DNA of 29,679 nucleotides from Firmicutes bacterium UBA1065 (GTDB lineage Bacteria > Bacillota > Clostridia > Tissierellales > Sedimentibacteraceae), in the NCBI GenBank assembly GCA_002316225.1, contig DCDC01000202.1, forward strand, positions 1 to 29,679, in the 5' to 3' direction. Below, piece after piece: positions 7,618 through 16,397 of this stretch (position 1 is the first letter of the stretch; each line of letters begins with the position of its first letter). Position numbers and translations under genes: made by a program. A model generated the notes under the pieces. It had not been told where the DNA came from. It saw only the letters and a list, made by a program, of their open reading frames with translations, and made no database searches.

Positions 7618-7682
7618 TGAAAGTTTAGTCTGTTCAATAGATTCGGAGCTTTGCTCAGAACCCTTGTTTCAGAATACTTTCA
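7618..7682. other. Structured dyad in the 328-bp gap before the V-ATPase operon
   Basis: TGAAAGT (7618-7624) pairs with ACTTTCA (7676-7682), enclosing a GAGC-TTT-GCTC hairpin (7646-7656) and a further TCTG/CAGA pairing. It lies upstream of the operon promoter at 7739, so it is not in that leader. It could be a small RNA or a protein-binding site. Nothing else recognisable was seen in 7499-7738. Confidence 0.3.
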
Positions 7683-7738
7683 AATATTTAGGAAATAATT
7701 AAATAAATTATACAATGAAAAATTTCATAATATTTTTC

Positions 7739-7766
7739 TTGACTTTAAAAATGAGAGTAGTATAAT
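7739..7766 (+). promoter_or_regulatory. Sigma-A promoter of the V-type ATPase operon
   Basis: TTGACT (7739-7744), a 16-bp spacer and a perfect TATAAT (7761-7766) lie 33 bp ahead of the first gene. The predicted leader is about 25 nt and carries the AGGGGTGA ribosome site. Confidence 0.75.
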
Positions 7767-7798
7767 CGATTCCGTTATTCTATTTTAGGGGTGATTAA

Positions 7799-8116
7799 TT
7801 GAAAGACGTTCTAAGTCAAATAATTCAAATTGATAACAAAGCATTTGAAAAACAAAAACAAAATGAAAATGAGCTGTTTAAAATAAGAAAGGATTATGAA
7901 GAAACCATCAGCACATACAAAAAAGAAAAATTGAATGATGCTAAACATAAGGCAGAATTCATAGCTGAAAAAATAGATTCGGCAATTAAAAGTGAAGAAG
8001 AAAAACAAAAGGACATAATAAACAGAATTTCTGATGAGATAGACAAAATATATAGGGATTGCGAAAAAGCTCTCACTGAAAAGCTGATAAAAAAGTTATT
8101 TATGGCGGAGGGATAG
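7799..8116 (+). CDS. ntpF: V-type ATPase subunit H/G-like (peripheral stalk)
   Basis: A 105-residue, highly charged, almost entirely alpha-helical protein rich in Lys and Glu, the size and character of the peripheral-stalk subunit (AhaH in archaea, NtpF in Enterococcus). It pairs with subunit E to make the stator linking the A/B head to subunit I. The start is TTG at 7799, preceded by AGGGGTGA at good spacing; the nearby GTG runs into a stop after three codons. Identification rests on coiled-coil character and on its place at the head of the operon, since this family has little sequence signature. Confidence 0.85.
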   Translation: MKDVLSQIIQIDNKAFEKQKQNENELFKIRKDYEETISTYKKEKLNDAKHKAEFIAEKIDSAIKSEEEKQKDIINRISDEIDKIYRDCEKALTEKLIKKLFMAEG

Positions 8117-8117
8117 G

Positions 8118-9149
8118 ATGAACAGCCCTTACGATACTTACCATGCCGTAAAAACAAAAATTACGACTAAAAAAGGACGTATTTTCAAAAAATTAAATTG
8201 GGAAAAGATATTGGATTTTTCAACAGTTGACCAATTGACAGATTATTTGAAAAAAAGTGAAGCCTTTGAGGATATTTTAAAAGATGTAAAAAATGATATT
8301 CACAGGGGCAATTTGGAATCTGTTTTAGGCAGGTACAAGATTTCGGAAATTGAAAACTTGCTTCATTATCATTCCGGAGCCTATAAAGAATTTTTAAAGA
8401 CCCTGTTGACGGAAGCAGACTTAACCGACATTGGTTTAATACTGAGAAAAATTGCCCGAAATATGAGCCTGTATGATATGGAAGACAGGTTTATTCATTC
8501 GGAAAAATATACCGATATACCTTATGATAAACTCCTGTCATCAAGAAATGTGGGTCAATTTATAGAAAATTTAAGGGGAACTCCTTATTATAACGATTTA
8601 AGGGGTTTAACAAACGAAGATGCCATAAAGCGTGATTTTCATATTGAAATGAAATTATACGTGACTTATTACAAATCATTGCTGGAAAAAGCCGACAAGC
8701 TGAATAAGGAGAATAAAAAAACAGCAAAGGATATTATCGGTACAAGGATAGACATCTTGAATGTTCTATGGATTTATAGGGCTAAAAATTACTACCGGAT
8801 TACACCTGCTGAAATGTTGAATTACAGCCTTGAAGGTGGTAAGGAAATTAATTTTGAAAAGTTAAAAAAGCTTTGTTTTGCGGAAAATGAAGAAGAATTT
8901 GATGAAATAGTCGGAACGTCCTTGGGTGAAAAGTTTAAAGATGACCTTAACAATATAGATATAAGTTTAGCCATGAATTATTTTATGTACAATTATTTGA
9001 ATCAAAATAACTTTGAGAATTTTGGCTTAACCTTATCTTATATATATATGCTGGATATTATTATAAATAATCTGACTACAATAACCGAAGGAATCAAATA
9101 CCATCTTCCAAAGGACAATCTTAAAAGTTATTTGGTATATGAATTATAA
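8118..9149 (+). CDS. ntpC: V-type ATPase subunit C (central stalk socket)
   Basis: A 343-residue helical protein of the V-type C/AC39 (subunit d) family, which caps the membrane rotor ring and receives the central stalk. The N-terminal YDTYHAVKTKITTKKGRIF region and repeated helical segments such as LLHYHSGAYKEFLKTLLTEADL fit the three-fold bundle architecture. The ATG is one base after the previous stop with GGAGGG before it, implying coupling. Its position second in the operon, before subunit I, differs from the more common I-K-E-C-F order. Confidence 0.9.
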   Translation: MNSPYDTYHAVKTKITTKKGRIFKKLNWEKILDFSTVDQLTDYLKKSEAFEDILKDVKNDIHRGNLESVLGRYKISEIENLLHYHSGAYKEFLKTLLTEADLTDIGLILRKIARNMSLYDMEDRFIHSEKYTDIPYDKLLSSRNVGQFIENLRGTPYYNDLRGLTNEDAIKRDFHIEMKLYVTYYKSLLEKADKLNKENKKTAKDIIGTRIDILNVLWIYRAKNYYRITPAEMLNYSLEGGKEINFEKLKKLCFAENEEEFDEIVGTSLGEKFKDDLNNIDISLAMNYFMYNYLNQNNFENFGLTLSYIYMLDIIINNLTTITEGIKYHLPKDNLKSYLVYEL

Positions 9150-9160
9150 AGGAGTAACAT

Positions 9161-11125
9161 ATGGCTATAGAAAAAATGGCTCTGTTAAAAATTGTTGGTT
9201 CATTGCAGGAAATGGAAACAATAATAAAAGAGCTGATCCTGTATGAAAATATTAGCATAGATACAGAATCAGACCATTACGGCAATAATTATTTGATACA
9301 CCAATATGAAACCGAAATTGTAGGTTCAACGGAATGCCGTATATTAGACTATGATGAGCTGGAATCGGAGTGCAAAGAAGCACTCTTGTCTCTTGAAAGC
9401 ATATGCAAGGATTTGGGTATAAAACTTGCTTTAGACAAAGATTTAATAAAAAACAATGACTTGAGTTATGAAAAAGCCATTGAGCTGTTAAACCAGTATA
9501 AGACCAGCAAGGGTAAAGCAGCAGAGGAAATAAAACTAAAGAAAGAAAAAATCAAGGAATTATTATATTACAAAGAAAGGGTCGACGGTGCTTTTGATAA
9601 AAGCCTGGACCTTGATAAGATTGCCGATTTAAAATATTTTGATTACGAAATCGGAATCCTGTCCAATGAAGACAGGATAAAGCTCAAGAAGAATTATGAG
9701 AACTTAACTGCCATCGTAATCAGAATAGGTATAGTCAAGGCACCGGTTGAAAATTTGTATTTAATTATTTACCCAAAACAATATAAGGAAGAAACTGTAA
9801 ATTTCTTAAAGTCTTTGAGCTGGAAACGGTTTGTTCTTCCTGAAAAATATAAGGGTACTCCCCAACAAATTTCAGAACAAATTGATAATGATGTAAAAGC
9901 ACTTGAAGACGAAATAAAAGAATTAACCGGCACCTTATCCTCCAATGATGTAGAGGCTAAGGTTTTAATGAACAAGATTTACAATGCCCTGAAGCTGGAA
10001 GAAAAGATTGTATCAATAGCTAAACATGCGGATTTTGGCGAGAATATATTTCTCCTGGATGTATGGACAAAAAAGAAGGATATTAATGATCTTAAGGATA
10101 CAATAACTAAAATATCCGATAATATCATTGTTTCTTCAGAAAAGGTATACGATGGAGCCAAGCCCCCTACGGTATTAAAAAACAATTGGTTTTTCAGGCC
10201 TTTTGAATTGATTGTAAAAATGTACGGCCTGCCTGCTTACCGGGAACTTGATCCCACCCCCTTCATGGCATTAACTTACTGCCTGGCCTTTGGAATAATG
10301 TTTGGTGATTTGGGTCAAGGCTTCATATATTTTATGGCAGGATACTTATTGAGCAAAAAAATTGATTTGGCCGGACAGTTATTGATGCGCCTGGGAGCCA
10401 GCTCCATGATATTCGGTTTGGTTTACGGGAGTTTATTCGGACTTGAAAAACATCAATTGCCCTGGCTTCCAACCTTATTTGAGGGCGGACCCCTAAGTGC
10501 CGAAAATATACCAAAAATATTGGTTATGGGTATTAGCTACGGTATCATAGCCTTATCCGGCTCCTTTGTGTACGGGATTATCAATTCCTTGAAAAATGGT
10601 GATAAAGAAGAAGGCTTGTTCGGCAAAAACGGAATATTCGGCTATTTATTCTTCTTAAGTTTTATTTTCACCATTATTACATTAGTAGGATTAATAAAGA
10701 TACCCCTCTTTGTTCCTTTAATATTCTTAATTGTTTTCTTAACAATTATTGTATTAAAAGAACCCCTGGCCAATGCTTTGGATAAGAAAGAACTCTTTCC
10801 TCACGGTGCGGGAGCCTATTTTACGGAAAGCATATTTGAATCGATAGAGACAATATTAAGCACTTTAAGCAACACGGTATCCTTTGTCCGTGTAGGAGCA
10901 TTTGCCTTGAATCATGCAGGTTTGTTTTTGGCTTTCATGGTTATATCGGAATTAATGGATAATATAATTTTGAAAATTCTGGTATTGACCTTAGGCAATG
11001 TATTGATTCTGGTACTGGAAGGTTTGATAGTGTTCATACAAGGTCTTCGACTTCAATTCTATGAAATGTTCAGTAAATATTTCATAGGTGAAGGAGTAGA
11101 ATTTAAATCAATAAAATTAAATTAA
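9161..11125 (+). CDS. ntpI: V-type ATPase subunit I (a-subunit, ion channel stator)
   Basis: A 654-residue protein with a long soluble N-terminal half (1 to about 340) including a coiled coil around 120-140. A membrane half of roughly seven or eight segments starts at PFELIVKMYGLPAYRELDPT. The essential membrane arginine is R577 in TLSNTVSFVRVGAFAL, which faces the rotor carboxylate of subunit K and drives ion release. The motif FGIMFGDLGQG at about 377-387 is typical of the family. The start ATG follows AAAGGAG. Length is in the normal 620-680 range. Confidence 0.95.
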   Translation: MAIEKMALLKIVGSLQEMETIIKELILYENISIDTESDHYGNNYLIHQYETEIVGSTECRILDYDELESECKEALLSLESICKDLGIKLALDKDLIKNNDLSYEKAIELLNQYKTSKGKAAEEIKLKKEKIKELLYYKERVDGAFDKSLDLDKIADLKYFDYEIGILSNEDRIKLKKNYENLTAIVIRIGIVKAPVENLYLIIYPKQYKEETVNFLKSLSWKRFVLPEKYKGTPQQISEQIDNDVKALEDEIKELTGTLSSNDVEAKVLMNKIYNALKLEEKIVSIAKHADFGENIFLLDVWTKKKDINDLKDTITKISDNIIVSSEKVYDGAKPPTVLKNNWFFRPFELIVKMYGLPAYRELDPTPFMALTYCLAFGIMFGDLGQGFIYFMAGYLLSKKIDLAGQLLMRLGASSMIFGLVYGSLFGLEKHQLPWLPTLFEGGPLSAENIPKILVMGISYGIIALSGSFVYGIINSLKNGDKEEGLFGKNGIFGYLFFLSFIFTIITLVGLIKIPLFVPLIFLIVFLTIIVLKEPLANALDKKELFPHGAGAYFTESIFESIETILSTLSNTVSFVRVGAFALNHAGLFLAFMVISELMDNIILKILVLTLGNVLILVLEGLIVFIQGLRLQFYEMFSKYFIGEGVEFKSIKLN

Positions 11126-11154
11126 AAAAATGAAAGAAGAAGGGAAAAGAAATT

Positions 11155-11601
11155 ATGCAAATTTTATTTATAATATTAGGAGCCGGAGTAGCGGCTGGAA
11201 CAATTTTCTATGGAGTAAAAGCAATGAAAAAGGGCAAGAAAGGAAACATTAAAAGAGCAGTAATGACAACTGTGTCAGCTTTTTGTTTGATCATGCTGGG
11301 TGCTGTAATTTCATCCATATTCGGCACCAATGCATTTGCCGAAACAGAAGCAGTTCAGGCAGCAGAAACAGCAAATGCTTCACTGGGATTAGGAGAAGGT
11401 TTGAAATATATCTCGGCAGCCTTATGTACGGCTGTAGCAACCCTGGCAACGGCAAAAGCAGTATCATCGGTTGGTTCATCGGCAGTTGGAGCAGTTTCAG
11501 AGGATCCCTCCCTGCTTGGTAAAACCTTAATATTTGTCGGCATGGCCGAAGGTATAGCTATTTACGGCATGATAATTTCAATATTGATTTTGTTTGCTTA
11601 A
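11155..11601 (+). CDS. ntpK: V-type ATPase subunit K (rotor proteolipid) with signal-like N-terminus
   Basis: A 148-residue proteolipid of the rotor ring. The C-terminal hairpin (about 80-148) is the conserved c-subunit unit: loop SEDPSLLG and ion-binding carboxylate E132 in GMAEGIAIYG. The N-terminal 62 residues are not a second copy of it. They contain one hydrophobic segment (2-22), a lysine-rich stretch (24-34) and a second hydrophobic segment ending in NAFA (59-62), which looks like a signal peptidase site. An in-frame ATG at residue 24, with GGAG eight bases upstream, could begin a signal peptide directly. The inner helix has AxAxAxS instead of GxGxGxG, and K101 within the membrane. No helix-1 Gln or ES/ET ion motif is seen, so H+ is mildly favoured over Na+. 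Confidence 0.92.
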   Translation: MQILFIILGAGVAAGTIFYGVKAMKKGKKGNIKRAVMTTVSAFCLIMLGAVISSIFGTNAFAETEAVQAAETANASLGLGEGLKYISAALCTAVATLATAKAVSSVGSSAVGAVSEDPSLLGKTLIFVGMAEGIAIYGMIISILILFA

Positions 11602-11623
11602 GAGTAACGAAAAGAGAGATGGT

Positions 11624-11932
11624 ATGAGATCATTTTTAATAAGCGATAACAGGGATACCTTTGTGGGTCTGAGATTAGCAGGAATTGACGGTAAAATTGT
11701 TCACTCCAGGGAAGATGCTTTAAATGAAATGAAAAAGGCCATACAAAGCAATGATATCGGCATATTGATCCTGACTGAGAAAATTCTTGATATGATTAAA
11801 GATGAAGTTATGGAGTATAAAATTAAGTCCGGTCTTCCTCTTATCATTGAAATTCCTGACAGGCATGGTTCTGCCAGAGACACGAGCGCTATCGAAGAAT
11901 ATATTAAGAATTCGGTAGGCGCCGAAATATGA
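11624..11932 (+). CDS. ntpG: V-type ATPase subunit F
   Basis: A 102-residue Rossmann-like subunit of the central stalk, which binds subunit D and modulates ATPase activity. The N-terminus MRSFLISDNRDTFVGLRLAGIDG matches the family pattern of a beta strand, SDNxDT and GxRLAGI. The ATG at 11624 is chosen because it begins exactly at that conserved strand. An earlier in-frame ATG at 11594 lies inside the end of ntpK and would add ten atypical residues. The ribosome site (AGAGAG) is weak, suggesting coupling to ntpK translation. Confidence 0.92.
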   Translation: MRSFLISDNRDTFVGLRLAGIDGKIVHSREDALNEMKKAIQSNDIGILILTEKILDMIKDEVMEYKIKSGLPLIIEIPDRHGSARDTSAIEEYIKNSVGAEI

Positions 11933-11939
11933 GGTAGTT

Positions 11940-12566
11940 ATGGTTACAATAGAAGAGAAATTATTGCTTTTCAGTAAACTTTTAAATCAATCCATGAACC
12001 AAAAATATGAAGAAGAATTGCATAAATTGGAGAAAGATATCCAGTTGAAAATTCAAAATGCAAAAGAAAAAGTTGACAGGGAAGCAGAAGAAATAATAGA
12101 AAGAGCACAAAGAAAAGCTGAATCAAAATATGCTGAATGTTTAAGCAAATCAAAGCTTGTCATAAATAAAGAAATTATGGCTCTTAAAGAAAAATATTTC
12201 CAAATATTTATGGATAACCTTAAAACCAACTTGCATGGTTTTGTTCAGTCCAAGGAATATAAAACATACTTGGACAAAAATATCAACAGGCTGAAATCCC
12301 AACTGAAAAACCATGAAAACTCAGAAGTGATTCTTTGTTTGTCAACAAAAGATTTTAACAAATACGGGGATTATATCAAAAAGGAGATTGACAAGAAGCA
12401 TAGAGTATCATTGAAAACCACTGATATAATTGGTGGTTTCATTGCCTTGATTCCATCTGAGAACATTAAGTATGATTTATCCCTAGAGTCAATTTTGGAA
12501 GATAATAAAACATTTATCATGCAGACCTTGTTTGATGCTTTAGAGGCAGGTGAATACAATGGCTAA
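11940..12566 (+). CDS. ntpE: V-type ATPase subunit E (peripheral stalk)
   Basis: A 208-residue protein with a long charged N-terminal helix (about 1-100, including the AEEIIERAQRKAESKY stretch) and a globular C-terminal domain. This domain carries DIIGGFIALIPSENIKYDLSLESIL, the family signature that anchors the stalk to the A/B head. It would form the heterodimeric stator with the H/G-like subunit. The start follows GAGG, seven bases after the subunit F stop. It overlaps ntpA by 8 bp. Confidence 0.93.
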   Translation: MVTIEEKLLLFSKLLNQSMNQKYEEELHKLEKDIQLKIQNAKEKVDREAEEIIERAQRKAESKYAECLSKSKLVINKEIMALKEKYFQIFMDNLKTNLHGFVQSKEYKTYLDKNINRLKSQLKNHENSEVILCLSTKDFNKYGDYIKKEIDKKHRVSLKTTDIIGGFIALIPSENIKYDLSLESILEDNKTFIMQTLFDALEAGEYNG

Positions 12567-14328
12567 TGAAGGAATAGTATGGGCAATAAACGGACCTGTC
12601 GTTAAAGGCTTAAACATGAGCTCATTTAAAGTAAATGAAATGGTTACGGTGGGAAACCAAAAACTAATAGGTGAAGTTGTTTCAATAGAGGGAGATATTG
12701 CTACGGTCCAGGTTTATGAAGAAACGGAAGGGTTAAAGACAGGAGAAAAAATTTATTCTACAGGTTCACCCCTGTCCGTAACTTTAGGGCCCGGTATTGT
12801 AGGCAATATTTTTGATGGTATAGAAAGACCTCTTAAAATAATACAACATATTTCAAAGAATGAATTTATACCGGAAGGAATAGGCCTTTTGTCCTTAGAT
12901 GACACAAAATTATGGGATGTTAATATACTTGTAAAAAAGGGAGATAAACTAAAGACCGGGGATGTTTACGCAACAGTTCAGGAAACCAAAAGTGTCCTCC
13001 ATAAACTTATGGTTCCCTATAAATTATCAGGAAGAGTCATAGAAGTAAAAGCAAACGGCAGATACACCATAAATGATACGGTAGTGGTTTTGGAAAAAGA
13101 AAACAAGGAAAGGGTAAATTTAACCTTGTGTTCCAAATGGCCCATAAGAAGACCAAGACCCGTTGATAAGAGGCTTCCCTTATATAAACCCCTGATCACC
13201 GGCCAAAGGGTAATTGACACCTTTTATCCCATTGCCAAGGGAGGAACCGTAGGCCTTCCGGGAGGATTCGGAACAGGCAAGACGGTAACCCAGCACCAGC
13301 TTGCTAAATGGAGCGATGCTGACATAATTGTTTATGTAGGATGCGGGGAGAGGGGAAATGAAATGACAAATGTTTTGGAGGAATTCCCTGCCCTTACGGA
13401 CCCCCGGACAAACAGACCCTTGATGGAAAGAACCATATTGATTGCAAATACATCAAATATGCCGGTTGCAGCCCGTGAAGCAAGTATTTATACGGGAATT
13501 ACCCTGGCTGAGTATTACAGGGACATGGGTTATGATGTGGCCTTGATGGCAGATTCCACATCCAGGTGGGCTGAAGCCCTTCGAGAAATCTCAGGCCGAT
13601 TGGAAGAAATGCCTGCGGAAGAAGGTTATCCTGCTTACTTGGCATCAAGGTTAGCCGAATTTTACGAAAGGGCCGGCTGCGTAAAAACCTTGGGCGGGAA
13701 TGAAGCAACAGTTACGATTATAGGAGCCGTTTCTCCTCCCGGCGGAGACTTTTCCGAACCCGTAACTCAAAATACTAAAAGATTTGTTTCCACTTTCCTG
13801 ACCTTGGACAAAAAATTAGCCCATGCAAGGCACTTCCCGGCAATAAACTATTTGACCAGCTACTCGGGTTATTTAAGCATATTAAAGGATTGGTACGAGG
13901 AAAATGTAGCTCCTGACATGCTGGGCTTAAGAAATAAGATGGTTGTTTTGTTGAAGGAAGAAGAAAAACTAAATGAAATAGTCCAGCTGGTGGGAGAAGA
14001 CGTACTGCCTAATGACCAGGCCCTTGTACTTGAAACCGCAAGATTGATAAAAAAAGCTTTCTTGCAGCAAAATGCCCTTCATCCCGAAGATACCTTTGTT
14101 GCTTTGGAAAAACAGTACAAGATGCTGAAGGTGATAGATGCCTTTTATGAAAGTGCAATGAAATGCGTAAAAGCAGGAATTCCTGTTTCTGAAATAAGAA
14201 AAGTGGAGGTCTTGCAGGACATATATAAGATGAAATTTGATATTCCCAACGATAATTTGGAGCTTCTGGACAAATTAAAAGATAAGGTTGAAGAATCATA
14301 CAGCATCCTTAGACAAAAATACGAATAG
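12559..14328 (+). CDS. ntpA: V-type ATPase catalytic subunit A
   Basis: A 589-residue catalytic subunit that hydrolyses or makes ATP in the A3B3 head. The P-loop is PGGFGTGKTV (234-243), a variant of the more usual GPFGSGKT, with Lys241. The catalytic glutamate lies in GCGERGNE (E264). The A-type non-homologous insertion (about 115-190, with GDVYATVQET) and MADSTSRWAEALREISGRLEEMPAEEGYPAYLASRLAEFYERAG-type family blocks are present, identifying A rather than B or an F-type beta subunit. The ATG at 12559 overlaps the ntpE stop by eight bases (ATGGCTAA), with GGCAGGTG upstream. A GTG three codons earlier is a less likely start. Confidence 0.97.
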   Translation: MANEGIVWAINGPVVKGLNMSSFKVNEMVTVGNQKLIGEVVSIEGDIATVQVYEETEGLKTGEKIYSTGSPLSVTLGPGIVGNIFDGIERPLKIIQHISKNEFIPEGIGLLSLDDTKLWDVNILVKKGDKLKTGDVYATVQETKSVLHKLMVPYKLSGRVIEVKANGRYTINDTVVVLEKENKERVNLTLCSKWPIRRPRPVDKRLPLYKPLITGQRVIDTFYPIAKGGTVGLPGGFGTGKTVTQHQLAKWSDADIIVYVGCGERGNEMTNVLEEFPALTDPRTNRPLMERTILIANTSNMPVAAREASIYTGITLAEYYRDMGYDVALMADSTSRWAEALREISGRLEEMPAEEGYPAYLASRLAEFYERAGCVKTLGGNEATVTIIGAVSPPGGDFSEPVTQNTKRFVSTFLTLDKKLAHARHFPAINYLTSYSGYLSILKDWYEENVAPDMLGLRNKMVVLLKEEEKLNEIVQLVGEDVLPNDQALVLETARLIKKAFLQQNALHPEDTFVALEKQYKMLKVIDAFYESAMKCVKAGIPVSEIRKVEVLQDIYKMKFDIPNDNLELLDKLKDKVEESYSILRQKYE

Positions 14329-14338
14329 GGAGAAAAAA

Positions 14339-15724
14339 ATGAAAAAGGAATATTTGAAATTACATGAAATCAGCGGACCCCTGATAGTTCTTTCCCATGT
14401 TGATGATGCTGCATATGGTGAAACTGTCTCCATAAAAATTGATAATGAAGAAAAAAGAATAGGAAAAGTAATCAAAATAGAAGGGGATAAAGTCATAGTG
14501 CAAGTTTTTGAAGGCACATCGGGAATTTCAACGGATAATGCATCAGTGAAATTCTTGGGCCAACCCCTTTCCATTCCTTTATCAAAAGATATTTTGGGAA
14601 GAACCTTTAACGGCATCGGGAATCCAATCGACGGGGGGCTCCAGATTCTTTCGGCAAATAAAGTCAACATAAACGGCAGACCTATAAATCCCGTATCCCG
14701 CAAGTATCCCAGGAATTTTATACAAACAGGTATTTCTGCCATTGATGCCTTAATGACCCTGATAAGGGGACAAAAATTGCCGATTTTTTCAGGAAACGGC
14801 TTAAACCACAACCAACTTGCCGCCCAGATAGTAAAACAAGCTAAAATCAAAGGTGCCACAAGGGATAATTTTGCTGTTGTTTTTGGTGCAATGGGTGTAA
14901 GACATGATGATGCCGATTATTTCATAAAAGGTTTTGAAAGGTCAGGAGTATTGGACCATGTTGTAATGTACATCAATAAGGCGGACGATCCCATAATAGA
15001 AAGAATTTCCGCCCCCAGATGCGCCCTCACTGCTGCTGAGTACCTGGCCTTTAAACAAGACATGCATGTATTGGTAGTCCTTACCGATATGACATCCTAT
15101 GCGGAAGCTCTAAGAGAAATTTCTTCAGCAAAGGAAGAGGTTCCTTCCCGTAAGGGTTATCCCGGATATTTGTACAGTGATTTGTCGACCTTGTATGAAA
15201 GAGCAGGAATGCTTGAAGGCAAAGAAGGTACCGTAACCCTCATACCGATTTTAACAATGCCCAATGACGATATCACCCATCCGGTTCCTGATTTAACCGG
15301 ATATATAACGGAAGGACAAATTGTTTTAAGCAGGGACTTAAATCAAAAAGGCCTTTATCCTCCAATTGATATATTACCATCCCTTTCCCGTTTGATGAAG
15401 GACGGTATAGGTAAAGAGTATACCAGGGAGGATCATGCTGATTTGCAAAGCCAGTTGTTTTCTTCATATGCAAAAGTCCAGGATATTCGGGGTTTAGCCC
15501 AGATTATAGGTGAAGATGATTTAAGCGAAACGGATAAATTGTATTTGAAGTTCGGCCGGGAATTGGAAAACAAGTTCATAAATCAAGGAGAAAATGAAAA
15601 CAGAAGCATTATCGAAACCTTGGATTTGGGCTGGAATATTTTGTCCATACTTCCGGTAACCGAGCTGGACAGGTTAAAATCAGATTTGATAGAAAAATAT
15701 TATGTTTATGACAGGGAGCGATAA
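14339..15724 (+). CDS. ntpB: V-type ATPase regulatory subunit B
   Basis: A 461-residue non-catalytic partner of subunit A. In place of a P-loop it has IFSGNGLNHNQLAAQI, diagnostic for B subunits, followed by FAVVFGAMGVRHDDADYF and the B-type block VLTDMTSYAEALREISSAKEEVPSRKGYPGYLYSDL (fragments of conserved sequence seen across the centre). The ATG at 14339 follows GGGAG, ten bases after the ntpA stop. The frame opens earlier inside ntpA but without a better site. The product forms nucleotide-binding interfaces with A and bears the peripheral stalk. Confidence 0.97.
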   Translation: MKKEYLKLHEISGPLIVLSHVDDAAYGETVSIKIDNEEKRIGKVIKIEGDKVIVQVFEGTSGISTDNASVKFLGQPLSIPLSKDILGRTFNGIGNPIDGGLQILSANKVNINGRPINPVSRKYPRNFIQTGISAIDALMTLIRGQKLPIFSGNGLNHNQLAAQIVKQAKIKGATRDNFAVVFGAMGVRHDDADYFIKGFERSGVLDHVVMYINKADDPIIERISAPRCALTAAEYLAFKQDMHVLVVLTDMTSYAEALREISSAKEEVPSRKGYPGYLYSDLSTLYERAGMLEGKEGTVTLIPILTMPNDDITHPVPDLTGYITEGQIVLSRDLNQKGLYPPIDILPSLSRLMKDGIGKEYTREDHADLQSQLFSSYAKVQDIRGLAQIIGEDDLSETDKLYLKFGRELENKFINQGENENRSIIETLDLGWNILSILPVTELDRLKSDLIEKYYVYDRER

Positions 15725-15726
15725 TT

Positions 15727-16335
15727 ATGGCTGTTACGGTTGCACCCACCAAGTCAAATCTTTTTAAAGCCAAATCTTCCCTTGAATTATGTGAAAAGGG
15801 ATATGAATTATTAGACAAAAAAAGAACTGTTTTAATCAAAGAAATGTTTGTTTTTGTAGATAAGGCCAAAAATATGCACAATGAAATCTACAAAGTCATC
15901 TCCGAAGGTTATGCTGCCCTGCAAAAGGCCAACATTACCCTAGGAGTTAAAAATGTGGAAGACATGTCTTATGGCATACCAAATGATGAGCATTTTGAAA
16001 TTTTATTGAGAAGCGTTATGGGTGTTGACATACCAAGCCTTAAATATAATAAAAACGATGTTCAGCCTGCAACCGGTTTTTATAATACCAATGCTGCTTT
16101 TGATGAAGCAAGAAAAAAGTTTGAAGAAGTAAAATTTAAAATTTATGAATTGGCTGAACTTGAAAATTCCATCTTCAAGCTGGCAAAAGAAATAGAAAAA
16201 ACTCAAAAGAGAACAAATGCCCTGGAATATATAAGAATCCCCCACTTTAAGGAAGAAGTTAAATTTATCCAGGAAGAATTGGAAGAAAAAGAAAGAGAAG
16301 ATTTTTTCAGGTTAAAAAGGCTGAAGGGAAGATGA
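15727..16335 (+). CDS. ntpD: V-type ATPase subunit D (central rotor shaft)
   Basis: A 202-residue helical protein, the central shaft turning inside the A3B3 head. The N-terminus APTKSNLFKAKSSLELCEKGYELLDKKRTVL is the family signature (normally PTK or PTR, then L, then a leucine-rich helix ending in LLKxKRD). The C-terminal helix ends in EEKEREDFFRLKRLK, also typical. It starts 2 bp after ntpB and closes the operon. With H, C, I, K, F, E, A and B, every expected subunit of a bacterial V-type ATPase is now present. Confidence 0.96.
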   Translation: MAVTVAPTKSNLFKAKSSLELCEKGYELLDKKRTVLIKEMFVFVDKAKNMHNEIYKVISEGYAALQKANITLGVKNVEDMSYGIPNDEHFEILLRSVMGVDIPSLKYNKNDVQPATGFYNTNAAFDEARKKFEEVKFKIYELAELENSIFKLAKEIEKTQKRTNALEYIRIPHFKEEVKFIQEELEEKEREDFFRLKRLKGR

Positions 16336-16353
16336 CAGCCTGATAGCATTAAG

Positions 16354-16391
16354 AAGGTCTGCACCGAAATCCTGTGCAGGCCTTTTATTTT
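16354..16391. terminator. Shared terminator between V-ATPase and feo operons
   Basis: AAGGTCTGCAC (16354-16364) pairs with GTGCAGGCCTT (16374-16384) with one G-T wobble, a 9-nt loop and a downstream TTTTATTTT on the plus strand. It terminates the V-ATPase operon. It lies 6 bp past the stop of the convergent feo operon and may serve that too, though the minus-strand T-run is poorer. Confidence 0.85.
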
Positions 16392-16397
16392 GACAAT

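Noticed and set aside
11224..11601. Shorter NtpK beginning at residue 24
   Set aside because: It has a plausible GGAG and would give a clean signal peptide. However, the upstream ATG at 11155 also has a ribosome site, and a membrane segment before the signal-like region is, to my recollection, common in clostridial K subunits. Kept only as an alternative.
14296..14859. 187-residue minus-strand open frame
   Set aside because: It lies wholly antisense across the start of ntpB, whose family identity and ribosome site are clear. No motif or ribosome site supports the antisense reading.
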